From Nitrospira sp. (GTDB taxonomy: Bacteria; Nitrospirota; Nitrospiria; Nitrospirales; Nitrospiraceae), in NCBI GenBank assembly GCA_029194665.1, contig JARFXO010000003.1:496001-560000 (forward strand): 64,000 bases of DNA, in the 5' to 3' direction. The translations under genes were made by a program, and so were the position numbers. The notes beneath the pieces were generated by a model, which made no database searches, had not been told where the DNA came from, and saw only the letters and a program-made list of their open reading frames with translations. Shown here one piece after another: positions 17,500-26,295 of this stretch (position 1 is the stretch's first letter; each line of letters starts with the position of its first letter).

Positions 17500-17830
17500 T
17501 GCGCGTAGTGTGAAGCCTCGACGGATTGAGAGCCGATGTTCTACGATGGCTCTCCGTTCGAATAAAAGGGGTCGGGTTCCTTTGTTGAGGACATCGTATG
17601 GGAATGGAGACAATGATGCTCTTTTCAGCGCGCGCAGCCATAATCTCCTCGTTGGAGGAGACGGTGACGATATCGTGGTGGGCGCTCTCATCGATCACAT
17701 TGCCGATGAGGCGTAGCCGGGAATTGCCAGGGATTATCGAACCTCCCTTGATGGCACCGATTGTCTGGACGGCGAGGCAGGTCATGATCGAGTGGGCGGT
17801 GGCGGAGGAGCGGGCCGTCCGCCTTCAGCC
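17500..17830 (+). pseudogene. Decayed RTX (haemolysin-type calcium-binding) protein fragment
   Basis: Read in shifting frames, this stretch still encodes RTX-like repeats: NLLVGGDGDDIVVGA around 17640-17690 and, in another frame, LDGTDCLDGEAGHDR followed by VGGGGGAG around 17745-17810. The GGxGxD pattern is clear but stops and frame changes interrupt it, and no start, N-terminal domain or secretion C-terminus is intact. A complete RTX gene exists 6 kb downstream (23758-25188), so this is probably an old copy of the same type of locus. Confidence 0.55.
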
Positions 17831-18046
17831 ATCCCCAGCTTTCGACTAGTTAGAATGCCTCAGCACTTTCGTGCAGAGTTCATCCGGTCAGATCGGAATG
17901 CGGTATGGAGAGACAGCTTTCTTGACAGCCAACCGAGAGCCTCTTGGACTCACGCACACTTCTTATTGGGAACGCAATGCATCTGTTCGTTCCTGCGCTT
18001 GTCGCATCCTCCCGTTCTGTCATCCCCGGCCAAGAAGTGTGCGCCC

Positions 18047-18370
18047 ATGAGCGAACCAAAATATACCACCATTGCATTGAATGTCCGATTGAAACCTTCT
18101 GAGTTCTCCGCCCACCCACGCGCGGTCAACTCCACGAACGTCGGTGTGGCGTAGGGGACAACCTATCTCGATTTCGGCTTCATCGAACCGGCGCTGCTGG
18201 CTTCAATCGCGAAGACGGCAAAGCTGGGCAAGCGGCTCCGAAAGGCTTGGACGGACATCTGGTCACCCACATTACGATGGGTGTGATCACTTTGGTGTGG
18301 TGGCAGCGGCAGATTTATCAGGTGTTAGTCGGCCTACGCGATGCGCGGCAGGGGAAGACAAAGGTTGAGG
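18047..18370 (+). pseudogene. Broken DUF3467-like gene, paralogue of 22515-22844
   Basis: From ATG 18047 the frame reads MSEPKYTTIALNVRLKPSEF.. and matches the intact protein at 22515 almost residue by residue (MNELKDTTIALNVQLKPSES..). A TAG at 18152-18154 replaces the glutamine codon of the paralogue (NVGVA-stop-GTTYLDFGFIEPALLA versus NVGVAQGIAYLDFGFIEPALLA). Further on a frameshift moves the match to another frame (MDGHLVTHITMGVITLVW.. and QVLVGLRDARQGK). The gene is therefore dead. With the adjacent RTX fragment it marks a decayed duplicate of the RTX region. Confidence 0.8.
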
Positions 18371-18682
18371 GAGGCGACCATGGGAAATGGTCGTTTGAAA
18401 GCTCTGATCCTATTTGCAAGTGTGTTTGCACCGGTGAATAACCGGATGGAATCCACTTTTTCAAAGTCCGTGGGTGCAAGACCTATCTCATCAATGAGCA
18501 TGGATCACGAGGGGCGTCCTTTACACTTCCAAAGCCCCCCGGCGTCGTGCTCAATCCCTCACCTCGGATGAGAGAAACTCTTGAGCTGGTTGACCTGTAA
18601 GCGGGAAATTTGAGCAGGGCGGTCTTGCCTCAAGTCAACAACAAGCGGCAGAGTTACCGGACGACAGAGCAGTGAGCTCAGG
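18371..18682. other. Non-coding or decayed stretch after the DUF3467-like pseudogene
   Basis: No intact gene. One frame (about 18450-18600) reads GIHFFKVRGCKTYLINEHGS and ends LELVDL-stop without a start codon, which may be the tail of another lost gene of the decayed RTX locus. Nothing else is recognisable. Confidence 0.4.
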
Positions 18683-18721
18683 AAAAGACCCCCCACGGAG
18701 GGCGAGGTCAATCGTGGGGGC
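18683..18721 (-). terminator. Rho-independent terminator for the DUF3365 gene
   Basis: Read on the minus strand, a GC stem formed by 18713-18720 and 18689-18697 (CCCCCACG pairing with CGTGGGGG) is followed by TCTTTT at 18687-18682. It begins directly after the stop codon of the haem-protein gene (18722-18724), a textbook position. Confidence 0.7.
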
Positions 18722-19303
18722 TTAACGAACTGGAAAGGAAATAATGATCCCTCCCATCACATCATAGAGCTTGTAGTCCCGCTTTGCGCTCAGAGGATGA
18801 CTGTTATGGCATGTTACACAAGCCATGGAGACGGCCCGGTCTGCAAAAATTGCCTTGAAATACCGTCTATCACCTTCTGTAATGATTCCCGTATAGGGTT
18901 TCCGGGGATTCTTTACCACCGCTTCCAAGCCCGTTCGTTCAAACTGATCCACCGGCCCGTTCTTCGTGTAAATTGGGCCTAAGCTGCCTAGGCGAACATG
19001 GAGACCGAGGCCTAACCCCTGAACCTCTTGACCCGCCATCTGAAGCAATTGGGCCGGAAGAGGCAACGCCCCCCTTTCTTTCCAGTCTTCCGCCGCCACA
19101 GTGACCTTGCGATCCTGTAGCTGTTCCACGACATGGGTGGAATAGATGCTCCGATCGACCTGAATGACTGCATGAATGTATTCTGCCACCAACTCCGGGG
19201 GGATTCCCTCCGGCCCTCCCGCCTGCGCAACAGTCACGGCAATACCTGCAAGCAGAATGGCCAAGAGTTTGCCAAGGATCCGTCCAGCTGCTTTCTCGAT
19301 CAT
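18722..19303 (-). CDS. Periplasmic DUF3365-type mono-haem protein
   Basis: 193 residues with signal peptide (LGKLLAILLAGIAVTVAQAGG). The C-terminal half has one c-type haem motif, CVTCHNSHP, in the context RAVSMACVTCHN..AKRDYKLYDVMGG, which is typical of DUF3365 (Tll0287-like) haem domains; these have a PAS-like fold and are often sensors or redox modules. There is no kinase or other output domain, so it is a free periplasmic haem protein. It ends a minus-strand series with two cupredoxin genes, so a shared extracytoplasmic electron-transfer or redox-sensing role is likely (inference). A terminator follows the stop. Confidence 0.8.
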   Translation of the reverse strand: MIEKAAGRILGKLLAILLAGIAVTVAQAGGPEGIPPELVAEYIHAVIQVDRSIYSTHVVEQLQDRKVTVAAEDWKERGALPLPAQLLQMAGQEVQGLGLGLHVRLGSLGPIYTKNGPVDQFERTGLEAVVKNPRKPYTGIITEGDRRYFKAIFADRAVSMACVTCHNSHPLSAKRDYKLYDVMGGIIISFPVR

Positions 19304-19445
19304 GGCAACCCTCCTTCCTCATACTCCGATGCGGGACTTGCTCAGATACTCATGTGCTCTACGAGGCGTGCCTCCAGCTCGACTATTTTGTCAGCGCTGA
19401 CAGTTCGCGATCCTGTCAATATGACTTAGAGCTCCGACGATCCCG

Positions 19446-19934
19446 TTACTTGGATGGTTGTTTCGCATCCAGGATAAAGATCTCGCCGCGCATGGTGTCA
19501 CTCAGTAACTTCCCGTGAAGATTGCACCAGAAATGAAACCGCTCAAAGCTCGCTTCAGGGACACTAAAGCGGAGCATGACGCGATCTTTTGGTTCAACCC
19601 GAACTCCGAAGGCGGTCAGTGTATAGACGATGGTCGCGTGGCCTGAGATCTCCATGTCTTCCGCCTTCATGAGTAATGGCGAGACGAACTCATGCGCGAC
19701 CTCATCCTCATTCCGGAGCAGGATGGCGAGGTCCATCCCGACTGGTAAAGAAAAAGCCGGATTCGGTCCAGAATTCTCAACTGGTCCGCCCTTGACCACA
19801 TGAAAGGCCTTGTCTTTCATCACAACGACGACATCCGGTTCATACAGCAGCTCTTCGGCCGAGCCTATTCCCCTCATCCCTATCCCAAATGCGAACAGGA
19901 TGACGACTGCGATCAATCCCGATCGTGAGGGCAC
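19446..19934 (-). CDS. Periplasmic cupredoxin-like protein
   Basis: About 162 residues from GTG 19934, which lies 8 bases after AGGAGG; an upstream ATG-initiated frame has no such site. The signal sequence is LIAVVILFAFGIGMRGIGSAEE. The fold and copper ligands of a type-1 centre are visible: His in EVAHEF, Cys and His in FWCNLHGK, and Met in DTMRGE. The sequence is a paralogue of the C-terminal domain of the next upstream protein. It is expected to shuttle single electrons or bind copper in the periplasm. It lies between a cupredoxin fusion gene and a haem-protein gene on the same strand. Confidence 0.8.
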   Translation of the reverse strand: MPSRSGLIAVVILFAFGIGMRGIGSAEELLYEPDVVVVMKDKAFHVVKGGPVENSGPNPAFSLPVGMDLAILLRNEDEVAHEFVSPLLMKAEDMEISGHATIVYTLTAFGVRVEPKDRVMLRFSVPEASFERFHFWCNLHGKLLSDTMRGEIFILDAKQPSK

Positions 19935-20082
19935 TTTTCGGCCTCCTCCTTTTTGTCGACGGATGCATTCTGGGGAGAAGATCATGCCTTCGGGGAGTGT
20001 GAGCAACGGATCGCGCAACAGAAATCAGGTCGCCCGCGTCGATCGGATGAACCGGCGTCGGGCGACCTGAACCGCCATCGCT

Positions 20083-21255
20083 TCAGCCGCCGCCGATTCC
20101 ACTGGTCTCTATGATCGCCAATTCCCCGCGCATTGTTTGTCCATGCTCCTTCCCATGGACATTGCACCAGAAGACATCATAGATGGTTGCCTTGTCGCCA
20201 TATTGATCCAGCTTGGCGACAGGGGCGGTAAACTCAAGAGTCACGGCTTGCCCCGGATCGATGCGAATCCCGGAGGCTCGGGCGGTCTTGACCACCGTCG
20301 CGTTGCCCGAGATACGGAATGGGACATCGCGGAACAGCGTAGACATGAACTCGTGCGCCACGAGATCCCGGTTGAGAAGTTTAATGACCACCGGCATCCC
20401 TGCCATGAGAGCAAATCCACGGGCTGTCCCACCTTTTGTGATTTGAAAAGTTTTTTCGCTGATATCAATGACCACGTCAACTTCGCTTGGGGCGAAAGGT
20501 TCGGGAGGTGCGGCCTTTGCCCAGTAGTCACGGACCTCCGAGACCGAAATAAGGTTTGTGGCCTGGTACGTAGGAGGGGCCATCTCCCCAAGCTGATTCT
20601 TGTTGATCAGCAACGCCACACGAGGTTTGTTGGGCTCCGACCATTCTTGTCTCATCGCGGTTCTGGGCACGGTCATCATCTGCCCGTCTCCTTCTAGCTC
20701 GATCAGTCCATACTCGGTCCCTATTGTGGTGTCCGTCAGTGTTCCTGTGAGATGGCCGACCGGGTGACCATCCTTGGTATACACGGGATAGTGCGCTCCC
20801 GCTTTGAAGGAAAGCACCCCATCATTGGGCATGTAGCCGTCCCATCCCTGAGGCAGTCCAAGGTTGACAGTTTCAGAAGCTGGAGGCGCATCAAACCGCA
20901 TGAGGCTCGCGCTGCCGAGATCTGTGACCTCGACCTTCACAGTGTCTCCTCGGATAAATGGGCAGTCTCCCATTCGAAAACCGGTGCCAGGCTTCGATTC
21001 CATTTTCACTTCCTTGCTACCGGTGCGAGTCGGGCAGATCAGGTGAGTATCTTCCGTGACTGCGACGCGAACTACCTCGCCCGACGCCTTCCTGATCCAG
21101 TAGGCGTTCCCTTCGACCTTGACGATATATCCGTTTAACATGTATTCGGCACCACTCACCGTCACTTGCGCCTTATCCTCAAACGACCCGGCAGTCGCTG
21201 TCGCAGCGAAGGCGAGCGCGACAACAACTCCTCCTAAGATGCCGATGTAATGCAT
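20083..21255 (-). CDS. Exported protein with OB/PRC-like modules and C-terminal cupredoxin domain
   Basis: 390 residues. A signal peptide ends near ATATAGSFED. The N-terminal module (GYIVKVEGNAYWIRKASGEVVRVAV) looks like a small OB barrel; a middle module (YPVYTKDGHPVGHLTGTL...YGLIELEGDGQMMTVPRTAM) looks PRC-barrel-like. The C-terminal ~120 residues are a cupredoxin with ligands His (VAHEFMS), Cys and His (FWCNVHGKEH) and Met (QTMRGE), homologous to the neighbouring stand-alone cupredoxin. It is the first gene of a three-gene minus-strand series. Role: copper-dependent redox partner or sensor in the periplasm (inference). Confidence 0.75.
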   Translation of the reverse strand: MHYIGILGGVVVALAFAATATAGSFEDKAQVTVSGAEYMLNGYIVKVEGNAYWIRKASGEVVRVAVTEDTHLICPTRTGSKEVKMESKPGTGFRMGDCPFIRGDTVKVEVTDLGSASLMRFDAPPASETVNLGLPQGWDGYMPNDGVLSFKAGAHYPVYTKDGHPVGHLTGTLTDTTIGTEYGLIELEGDGQMMTVPRTAMRQEWSEPNKPRVALLINKNQLGEMAPPTYQATNLISVSEVRDYWAKAAPPEPFAPSEVDVVIDISEKTFQITKGGTARGFALMAGMPVVIKLLNRDLVAHEFMSTLFRDVPFRISGNATVVKTARASGIRIDPGQAVTLEFTAPVAKLDQYGDKATIYDVFWCNVHGKEHGQTMRGELAIIETSGIGGG

Positions 21256-21605
21256 GGCGATCCTCCTTGCTATAGGTTATCTTGCTGAATCTGCTGACAC
21301 CATGTTCTCTTCTGCCGTCGCACAGCTAGCCCCATCAGGGTGTGAAATATCGGTGACTGATAGGAACGAGACGCCGAAGTCGAATCACATAAATTGAGGA
21401 TCAGATCACTGCGGTATTGGGCCGAGGTGGAGAGAGAAACGAGAGAGCGCAAGAGGAGGAGAAATGGCATCGGATCCCCCTTGCGAAAGGGTCGATTGCT
21501 GACAGCCTACTCCTCTGTTGACGATGATGCAAGAGGCGCAGCAAGCGTCTCAAAAAAGAGGGATATAGCGTCCAGTTAATGTGATTAGACCGTGTGAATT
21601 GGAAC
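21256..21605. other. Intergenic region upstream of the cupredoxin series
   Basis: 350 bp without a recognisable gene. It must contain the promoter for the minus-strand cupredoxin gene at its left side. A purine-rich run (GAGAGAAACGAGAGAGCGCA) lies near 21430-21450. Nothing else is seen. Confidence 0.4.
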
Positions 21606-22142
21606 TCATGTGGCTCGCGAAATGGCTTCTGGCCGAGCCTCCTCTTTCTTCCTAGCCAGGAACAACTTCCGGGTATACCAGACATAGAGCAGTGTCAGTA
21701 GCGCGAAGTTGGTGATGAGAATACCTGGCGTCATCCATTGCCATCCGTCGAATTTCCAGTCAGAGAGGGGCCACAGTACCGGAGTTGGGAAAAAGGCGTA
21801 CGAATGCAACGGCACGTCGGCTAGGACATGGAGTCCCCACGCTCCCAATTCCCAGACCGGACGTTTCAGGAAAAGCCATATCAGCAAAAAGACGGTAAGA
21901 AATATGATGAAGCTATGAGTGTAATGATAGAGGTGATGGACATATTGAGGAATCGTCGATTCCAGGGGAGTGCCGCGACTGAAATCGGGCTTCGGCGATA
22001 AGCCGAATGTGGCAGCAACGTACAGGACCCCGAATGAAAAAAGATCAGGGGCCATCCCGATGGCAAATGCCAGCCCGAAACTCGATCGGCTTCTTCGACC
22101 GAACGCAATTGAACCCCAGAGGCCGTGTGATACAAAATCCAT
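21606..22142 (-). CDS. Integral membrane protein, YdjM/metal-dependent-hydrolase-like
   Basis: 178 residues with four or five hydrophobic segments and conserved-looking His/Asp positions: MDFVSHGLWG at the N-terminus, GMAPDLFSFG, HHLYHYTHSFIIF and WGLHVLADVPLHS. This H..PD..H..H..D pattern is typical of the small YdjM/DUF457 membrane family, annotated as putative metal-dependent hydrolases. The C-terminal tail is charged and cytoplasmic. It is monocistronic. The reaction is unknown. Confidence 0.65.
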   Translation of the reverse strand: MDFVSHGLWGSIAFGRRSRSSFGLAFAIGMAPDLFSFGVLYVAATFGLSPKPDFSRGTPLESTIPQYVHHLYHYTHSFIIFLTVFLLIWLFLKRPVWELGAWGLHVLADVPLHSYAFFPTPVLWPLSDWKFDGWQWMTPGILITNFALLTLLYVWYTRKLFLARKKEEARPEAISRAT

Positions 22143-22514
22143 AAGATCCTTTCGCAGGCGTCCAACGACGATAGTGTATCACGGACGCACGGCTGCCCCC
22201 TATGACAAGAAGTAGATGCAGGTTTTCGCCCAAAAGACTAAAAAGGGTCCGGGAGTCTTTTCAACTCAGAAGAGTCCAACGTTAGGGTCGCGGCTGGTCA
22301 TGTCTGTTCAAGAATGATCTTCAGTGAAGGAAAACACGAACACGGCCGATCGACTCGCAGCCCCTTGCAAAAGAGAGATGTTGCGTCCGACTGTTCTTAA
22401 CCGGACCAAAAGTAATAATCACTGGCACACTCGTCTTATGAAGCGGACAATGCCGAGGCGATCCATGGTTCTTTCCATTCGATTTTGTCATTTCTTACCA
22501 AGGAGTCTCTCGCG
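22143..22514. other. Intergenic region with a hairpin element
   Basis: 370 bp with no convincing gene. At 22232-22261 an 8-base perfect inverted repeat (AAAAGACT / AGTCTTTT) encloses AAAAAGGGTCCGGG; a similar sequence recurs at 30085-30112. The remainder must hold the promoter of the DUF3467-like gene. Confidence 0.5.
22232..22261. repeat. Hairpin repeat element, copy 1
   Basis: AAAAGACT and AGTCTTTT form a perfect stem around a loop of 14 bases. The core CTAAAAAGG-(G/T)-CCGGGAGT is shared with the copy at 30085-30112. It might be a REP-type palindrome or a terminator; two copies within 8 kb argue for a dispersed repeat. Confidence 0.5.
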
Positions 22515-22844
22515 ATGAATGAACTCAAAGACACCACCATTGCCTTGAATGTCCAATTGAAACCTTCCGAATCCTCAGCGCATCCACGCGCGGCGAACTA
22601 CACCAATGTCGGTGTTGCACAGGGGATTGCCTATCTCGACTTCGGCTTCATCGAACCAGCCCTGTTAGCTGCCGTTGCGAAGACAGCGAAGGACGGCCAA
22701 GCCGCACCGAAAGGCTTAGATGGCCATCTCGTCACTCGCGTCGCTATGGATGTCAGTGCCCTGGTGCGTTTGCAGCAGCAGCTTCAGCAGATGCTGGTGG
22801 GCCTGCGCAAGGCCCGGCAGCAAAAGCCAACAGCGGAATCCTGA
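22515..22844 (+). CDS. DUF3467-like small protein
   Basis: 109 residues from ATG 22515 behind AAGGAG. The middle TNVGVAQGIAYLDFGFIEPALL followed by LVTRVAMDVSALVRLQQQLQQMLVGL resembles DUF3467 proteins (a beta-strand pair with a D-F core, then a helix that begins after a R-xM/S segment). There is no signal peptide, so it is cytoplasmic. It is first in the series that leads to the RTX protein, and a dead paralogue lies beside an RTX remnant at 18047; the repeated pairing suggests a functional link to the RTX product, for example as a chaperone or regulator (inference). Confidence 0.6.
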   Translation: MNELKDTTIALNVQLKPSESSAHPRAANYTNVGVAQGIAYLDFGFIEPALLAAVAKTAKDGQAAPKGLDGHLVTRVAMDVSALVRLQQQLQQMLVGLRKARQQKPTAES

Positions 22845-22915
22845 GGAGAGGGAGGGGCATGCGACGGCATGGGCCTGTCTTTGTTGAAGCCTTGGAAAAG
22901 GAGCGCGGGATAAAG

Positions 22916-23755
22916 ATGAAGGTGAAGGTACCCAAGATACTGCAATTAGTTCTGGGAGGGGCGCTTTGTGTCGCGTTCACAGAATCGGCGTGGGTGTGGG
23001 AGATGGCACAGGCAGGCGACACGACTAACAAAGCAGACGTCGTCACGAAATATCCTCCGTATCCGAATGTGTGGGATTGGGTCACGCCGCTTCCTCATCG
23101 AGCCATGCAATATCTGCAGGCCGATATCCAATCGGATGGCGACGTTCGCATCTCGTACGAGCTCAACAGCAAGGAACTTAAAAAACGAGAGGCGAATATT
23201 CTTGAGGCAGAGACTTACGGAATCACATTCTTTGGGCATCAGCGCGTTGAGCCGCATGAGGGTATTATCCACTCAGTTTGACGAGTCACCTTATCGAGCG
23301 GAAAGATTCTGGAAAGTGTGAGTGATGTAATTAGACAGAGCAAAGGCTGTTTTGAGCGTACTGAACGTCTCCTTCTGTTGAAGGACGCACAAGGGAAACT
23401 GATCGCTCAGACATACTTGTTTTATATTTTGAGCAAGCCCAAGCGGTTCACTGTTCGCGAAGATTGTTATGACGGAGAAGATTTTACATATCAGGTGGAA
23501 GCAATTCGGGCGAGCCTTGTTCCTTTGGAGGACGACACATTTCTAGTGGTAGACAGAGATCATGGGCTTGTGATCCGTTTTGACGAGCAGTTCAAGACAA
23601 AGTCGAAGCTGTTAAACCGACGAATATTCGTTGACAACCTCCAGACATTTGGATCGTCGGAAGGTTATGGTAGCCGCGAAGAAGGCAATCGCGATTGGCA
23701 GCGGTACGAAGATGATCTCTATCGCCATTTGATGGATGTGAAAGGGGGGAAGTAA
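22916..23755 (+). pseudogene. Secreted protein gene interrupted by an in-frame TGA
   Basis: ATG 22916 starts a signal peptide (KILQLVLGGALCVAFTESAWVWEMAQAG). The frame reads to TGA 23279-23281 (EPHEGIIHSV-stop) and then continues in the same frame without another stop to 23755 (RVTLSSGKILESVSDVIRQS...MDVKGGK). A GTG 36 bp after the stop could restart translation, but it lacks a signal peptide, and the protein reads as one continuous beta-rich chain across the TGA. I therefore treat it as one gene of 280 codons broken by a nonsense mutation, perhaps CGA to TGA. The RTX gene follows 2 bp later. The function is not recognised. Confidence 0.65.
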
Positions 23756-23757
23756 CC

Positions 23758-25188
23758 ATGCCGTTTACAGGGACACCTGACGAAATACGCTTGAAGGGAT
23801 TGCTGAACGATTTGTTCCTTCAAAACGAACTCAGCGGGGCATCGCCCTACACGCTTAGCTTCGCTGTTGGCAAGAGCGGCTATTCATTCGGGGTTCCTCA
23901 ATTTGACCTATCATCAAATAGTGATGGACAAAATCTCTTAAAAGAGATTCTTGAAAACGCTACCATCAGCGGCAGCTTTATTGTGGATGATGGGAATCCG
24001 GCAACTGGGCGTTCAAACGACACCGAGGTGCTCCGTCTCCGTAGCTTGGCGATCCAGCCTGGCGGAATAAGTCTGAATCCGTCTGATAAGGCAAAGATTA
24101 ACCAGGCCTTAGGCAGTTCCTATGGTGTCCAAGCGATCGACGATGCACTCGACCCCCATTTGGGACTTCTTCTTAACAAAGCAAACGCCGTTATCAATTT
24201 AACATCTGGACCAGACCGCACGTTTTTAGAAAGCGACTTGGGGAAGCTCTTTCTCTCTGATTTTGACAACCAATACAACATTGAACTTCCCAATCCCCCT
24301 ATGAGTCAGGGTGGAGCGCTCGCTCGCTTTGTGCAGGGGCAGACGGTGTTCAGGATTACCAAGCAGGGCGACTTGGGTGTTGGTGATCTGCTGAACTTTT
24401 ACTTTCACACACAACAAGCTCGGCAAACGCCTCATGATCCGGTTCGACGCTTTGCCAATGTGGTCGAAGTCGCCGGTGGGTATGCACCCGGTACCACGAC
24501 GACTGATCTGGCCGATGCGAAAGAAGTGCTGCAGGCCTATACTTTCTTTGTTGCGCCGAATAAGGCACAAATTACTTCAGCCAATGCGGATGCGCTGACC
24601 GAGTTTATGGCGCGGGTGATCAATCCTGCCAAAGCACCAGTCATTGCAGAGTTTTCCTCAGGTCACACAATCAACGGTGAAGTCTTGGTGGGCACGGAGT
24701 TCAGTAACACTCTCGATGAATATGGGAGTCTGGACTTGAGCCAGAACGATCTCTTGTTCGGTGAAGGGGGTAACGACTTTGTGTACGGGCATGGTGGGGA
24801 GGATGTGCTGTATGGAGGCGCCGGCGAAGACAGACTGTATGGCGGAGCTGGCGATGACCGACTTGAAGGCGGTGAGGGGTTCGATACCTATCGGTGGTCC
24901 ATGGGTGACGACCATGATCGGATTGAGGACTCCGATGCTGATGGTGTGATCTTTGTCAACGGGCAGATGCTCAGCGGTGGGGTGAAGAAATCTGGGCATA
25001 CGGACTGGGTCAGTGCTGATGGCACGATCAGGTACGAGATGTCGGGAACGGATCTCGTGGTAAAGCTGAACGGCACACAGATCCTGACCGTCAATGAGGA
25101 TTTCCAGAGCGGACAGTTTGGAATTCGGTTGATTGATCCCTTCGGGTGGGTGGATAGCACAAGGACGATGGAAAGGATCGCGGCATGA
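23758..25188 (+). CDS. RTX calcium-binding protein, putative type I secretion substrate
   Basis: 476 residues, no signal peptide. The first ~250 residues include SFAVGKSGYSFGVPQFDLSS, which resembles the core of lysozyme-like muramidase domains, but no catalytic Glu can be assigned safely. Nonapeptide RTX repeats occupy about 24750-24885: FGEGGNDFVYG, HGGEDVLYG, GAGEDRLYG, GAGDDRLEG, GEGFDTY. A C-terminal beta-rich segment (TIRYEMSGTDLVVKLNGTQI) ends in ERIAA, suitable as an uncleaved T1SS signal. HlyB/HlyD-type exporter genes lie 6 kb downstream on the same strand. Its stop overlaps the start of the next gene (ATGA). Confidence 0.85.
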   Translation: MPFTGTPDEIRLKGLLNDLFLQNELSGASPYTLSFAVGKSGYSFGVPQFDLSSNSDGQNLLKEILENATISGSFIVDDGNPATGRSNDTEVLRLRSLAIQPGGISLNPSDKAKINQALGSSYGVQAIDDALDPHLGLLLNKANAVINLTSGPDRTFLESDLGKLFLSDFDNQYNIELPNPPMSQGGALARFVQGQTVFRITKQGDLGVGDLLNFYFHTQQARQTPHDPVRRFANVVEVAGGYAPGTTTTDLADAKEVLQAYTFFVAPNKAQITSANADALTEFMARVINPAKAPVIAEFSSGHTINGEVLVGTEFSNTLDEYGSLDLSQNDLLFGEGGNDFVYGHGGEDVLYGGAGEDRLYGGAGDDRLEGGEGFDTYRWSMGDDHDRIEDSDADGVIFVNGQMLSGGVKKSGHTDWVSADGTIRYEMSGTDLVVKLNGTQILTVNEDFQSGQFGIRLIDPFGWVDSTRTMERIAA

Positions 25189-25919
25189 AACAACGACGTA
25201 CAGGTTTGAGCTTGGCACTGGGGTTGCTCTGGTTGTTGTGGGGGGCGGCACTCACTGAGGGGAAGGGGCCGCATCATTTTTATTTCACGCTGAAAATGAG
25301 CGAGGACAAGACGCTCTGTCCCGCGATTACTGAAGTGTTAGCGGAAGAATATAACGAGCATTGGATTCAAGATCGCCCGCACCATCGGTGGTTCGTACAG
25401 TGGGAGCCTGTGCGCAGTCTTGGCGAGCAGTTCCAGGATGCGTCAGTATTTCATGAAACCGACTGCCATGTCCTGCGCTGGGCACGGTTCGATATCAACA
25501 ACGATGGACGAGCAGAGATTGTCACTAAGCTGAGTGGGTGTCTTGGGGGTATTCGCAGCGATACGCTCTCTATTTTCCGAAGCGATGCGCCACGGTCCGG
25601 GATCTACGACAAGCTGGTGAATCCATCAAAAGTTGATCAGGAGGGATTGCTGGAAGATCTCAGCTATACGGGAGAATGGTACGAACTCAAAAAGCTCCCG
25701 CTGTTCAAGGGCAAGCGGGGTGGCATGCAGTTGCATGGAGTGGGGGGTGTTGTATGGATTCATCCGTTCGTGTTTGGCGGGAAGACATACTTGAACCTTC
25801 ACGGTCTTTGCTGTGATGAGGGTGGAAGCGCGTGGCACGTGATTGTGCGCTATCGACGGGATGAGACGAAGTCCTCGCAGCTTGAAGAGGTGTGTTACAT
25901 AGAACGCCGACAATTGTAG
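25185..25919 (+). CDS. Exported protein of unknown function linked to the RTX gene
   Basis: 244 residues, signal peptide LALGLLWLLWGAALTEG. The mature protein contains RFDINNDGRAEIVTKLSGC, an EF-hand/dockerin-like Asp-rich calcium loop as found in VCBS/FG-GAP-type repeats, and several cysteines (ETDCHVL, GCLGG, LCCDEGG, VCYIE) that could form disulfides. It overlaps the RTX gene by four bases (ATGA), so translation is coupled. It may be an immunity, maturation or partner protein of the RTX product. No family is recognised. Confidence 0.7.
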   Translation: MKQRRTGLSLALGLLWLLWGAALTEGKGPHHFYFTLKMSEDKTLCPAITEVLAEEYNEHWIQDRPHHRWFVQWEPVRSLGEQFQDASVFHETDCHVLRWARFDINNDGRAEIVTKLSGCLGGIRSDTLSIFRSDAPRSGIYDKLVNPSKVDQEGLLEDLSYTGEWYELKKLPLFKGKRGGMQLHGVGGVVWIHPFVFGGKTYLNLHGLCCDEGGSAWHVIVRYRRDETKSSQLEEVCYIERRQL

Positions 25920-25947
25920 ATTATTACCGGCGGAAGGGAAACGCGAC

Positions 25948-26212
25948 ATGGCACTCACAAATTTGCATACTGACTGGACGAGAGGGTCGTACCTTGCTGA
26001 CCGCAATGACTTTGTGAAGCAGAGAGAAGGCGATGCCTTGTATGCGCTTGTATTAAGTGGAGAACAGGGGCTCACATTTCCGGTACCAGGTCGGCCAACC
26101 CCAAAAGGAATTCAGCCGTATACTGAGCCAACTGGTAGCGGGCAAACATTGGCAGTTGGGTACGGGTTTGATCTCTACAAGAACTCGGTCAGTGACATTA
26201 TCGCTTTCCTAG
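25948..26212 (+). pseudogene. Lysozyme-like gene, N-terminal part, split by an insertion sequence
   Basis: From ATG 25948: MALTNLHTDWTRGSYLADRN...LVLSGEQGLTFPVPGRP...GQTLAVGYGFDLYKNSVSDII. The EQG..GYGFDL layout resembles phage-type lysozymes (catalytic Glu, then GYGF/GYG). The frame meets the insertion sequence at 26213. Rejoined across the single CTAG target copy it would read IIAFLARIIHDW and stop at 30058, so even without the element it is short; either the gene was truncated earlier or a second lesion exists. It lies in the RTX operon direction and may have been another secreted muramidase. Confidence 0.6.
26209..26212. repeat. Target site duplication CTAG, left copy
   Basis: CTAG at 26209-26212 and again at 30032-30035 directly flanks the terminal inverted repeats of the IS1182-type element, as expected for a 4-bp target duplication at a palindromic CTAG site. 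Confidence 0.7.
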
Positions 26213-26295
26213 GAGCCTGTCCGACATTAGCCCTCGCACTTGCGTGCCGCCGCTGATGCGTGTATCTACGTAGTGATGAGTGAGGAGGCTGTGTG

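Noticed and set aside
18144..18441. Small plus-strand genes in the 18.1-18.4 kb region
   Set aside because: They are shifted frames of the broken DUF3467-like pseudogene.
23279..23281. TGA read as selenocysteine
   Set aside because: No SECIS-like hairpin that I can defend and no redox motif around it (HSV-stop-RV); nonsense mutation is simpler.
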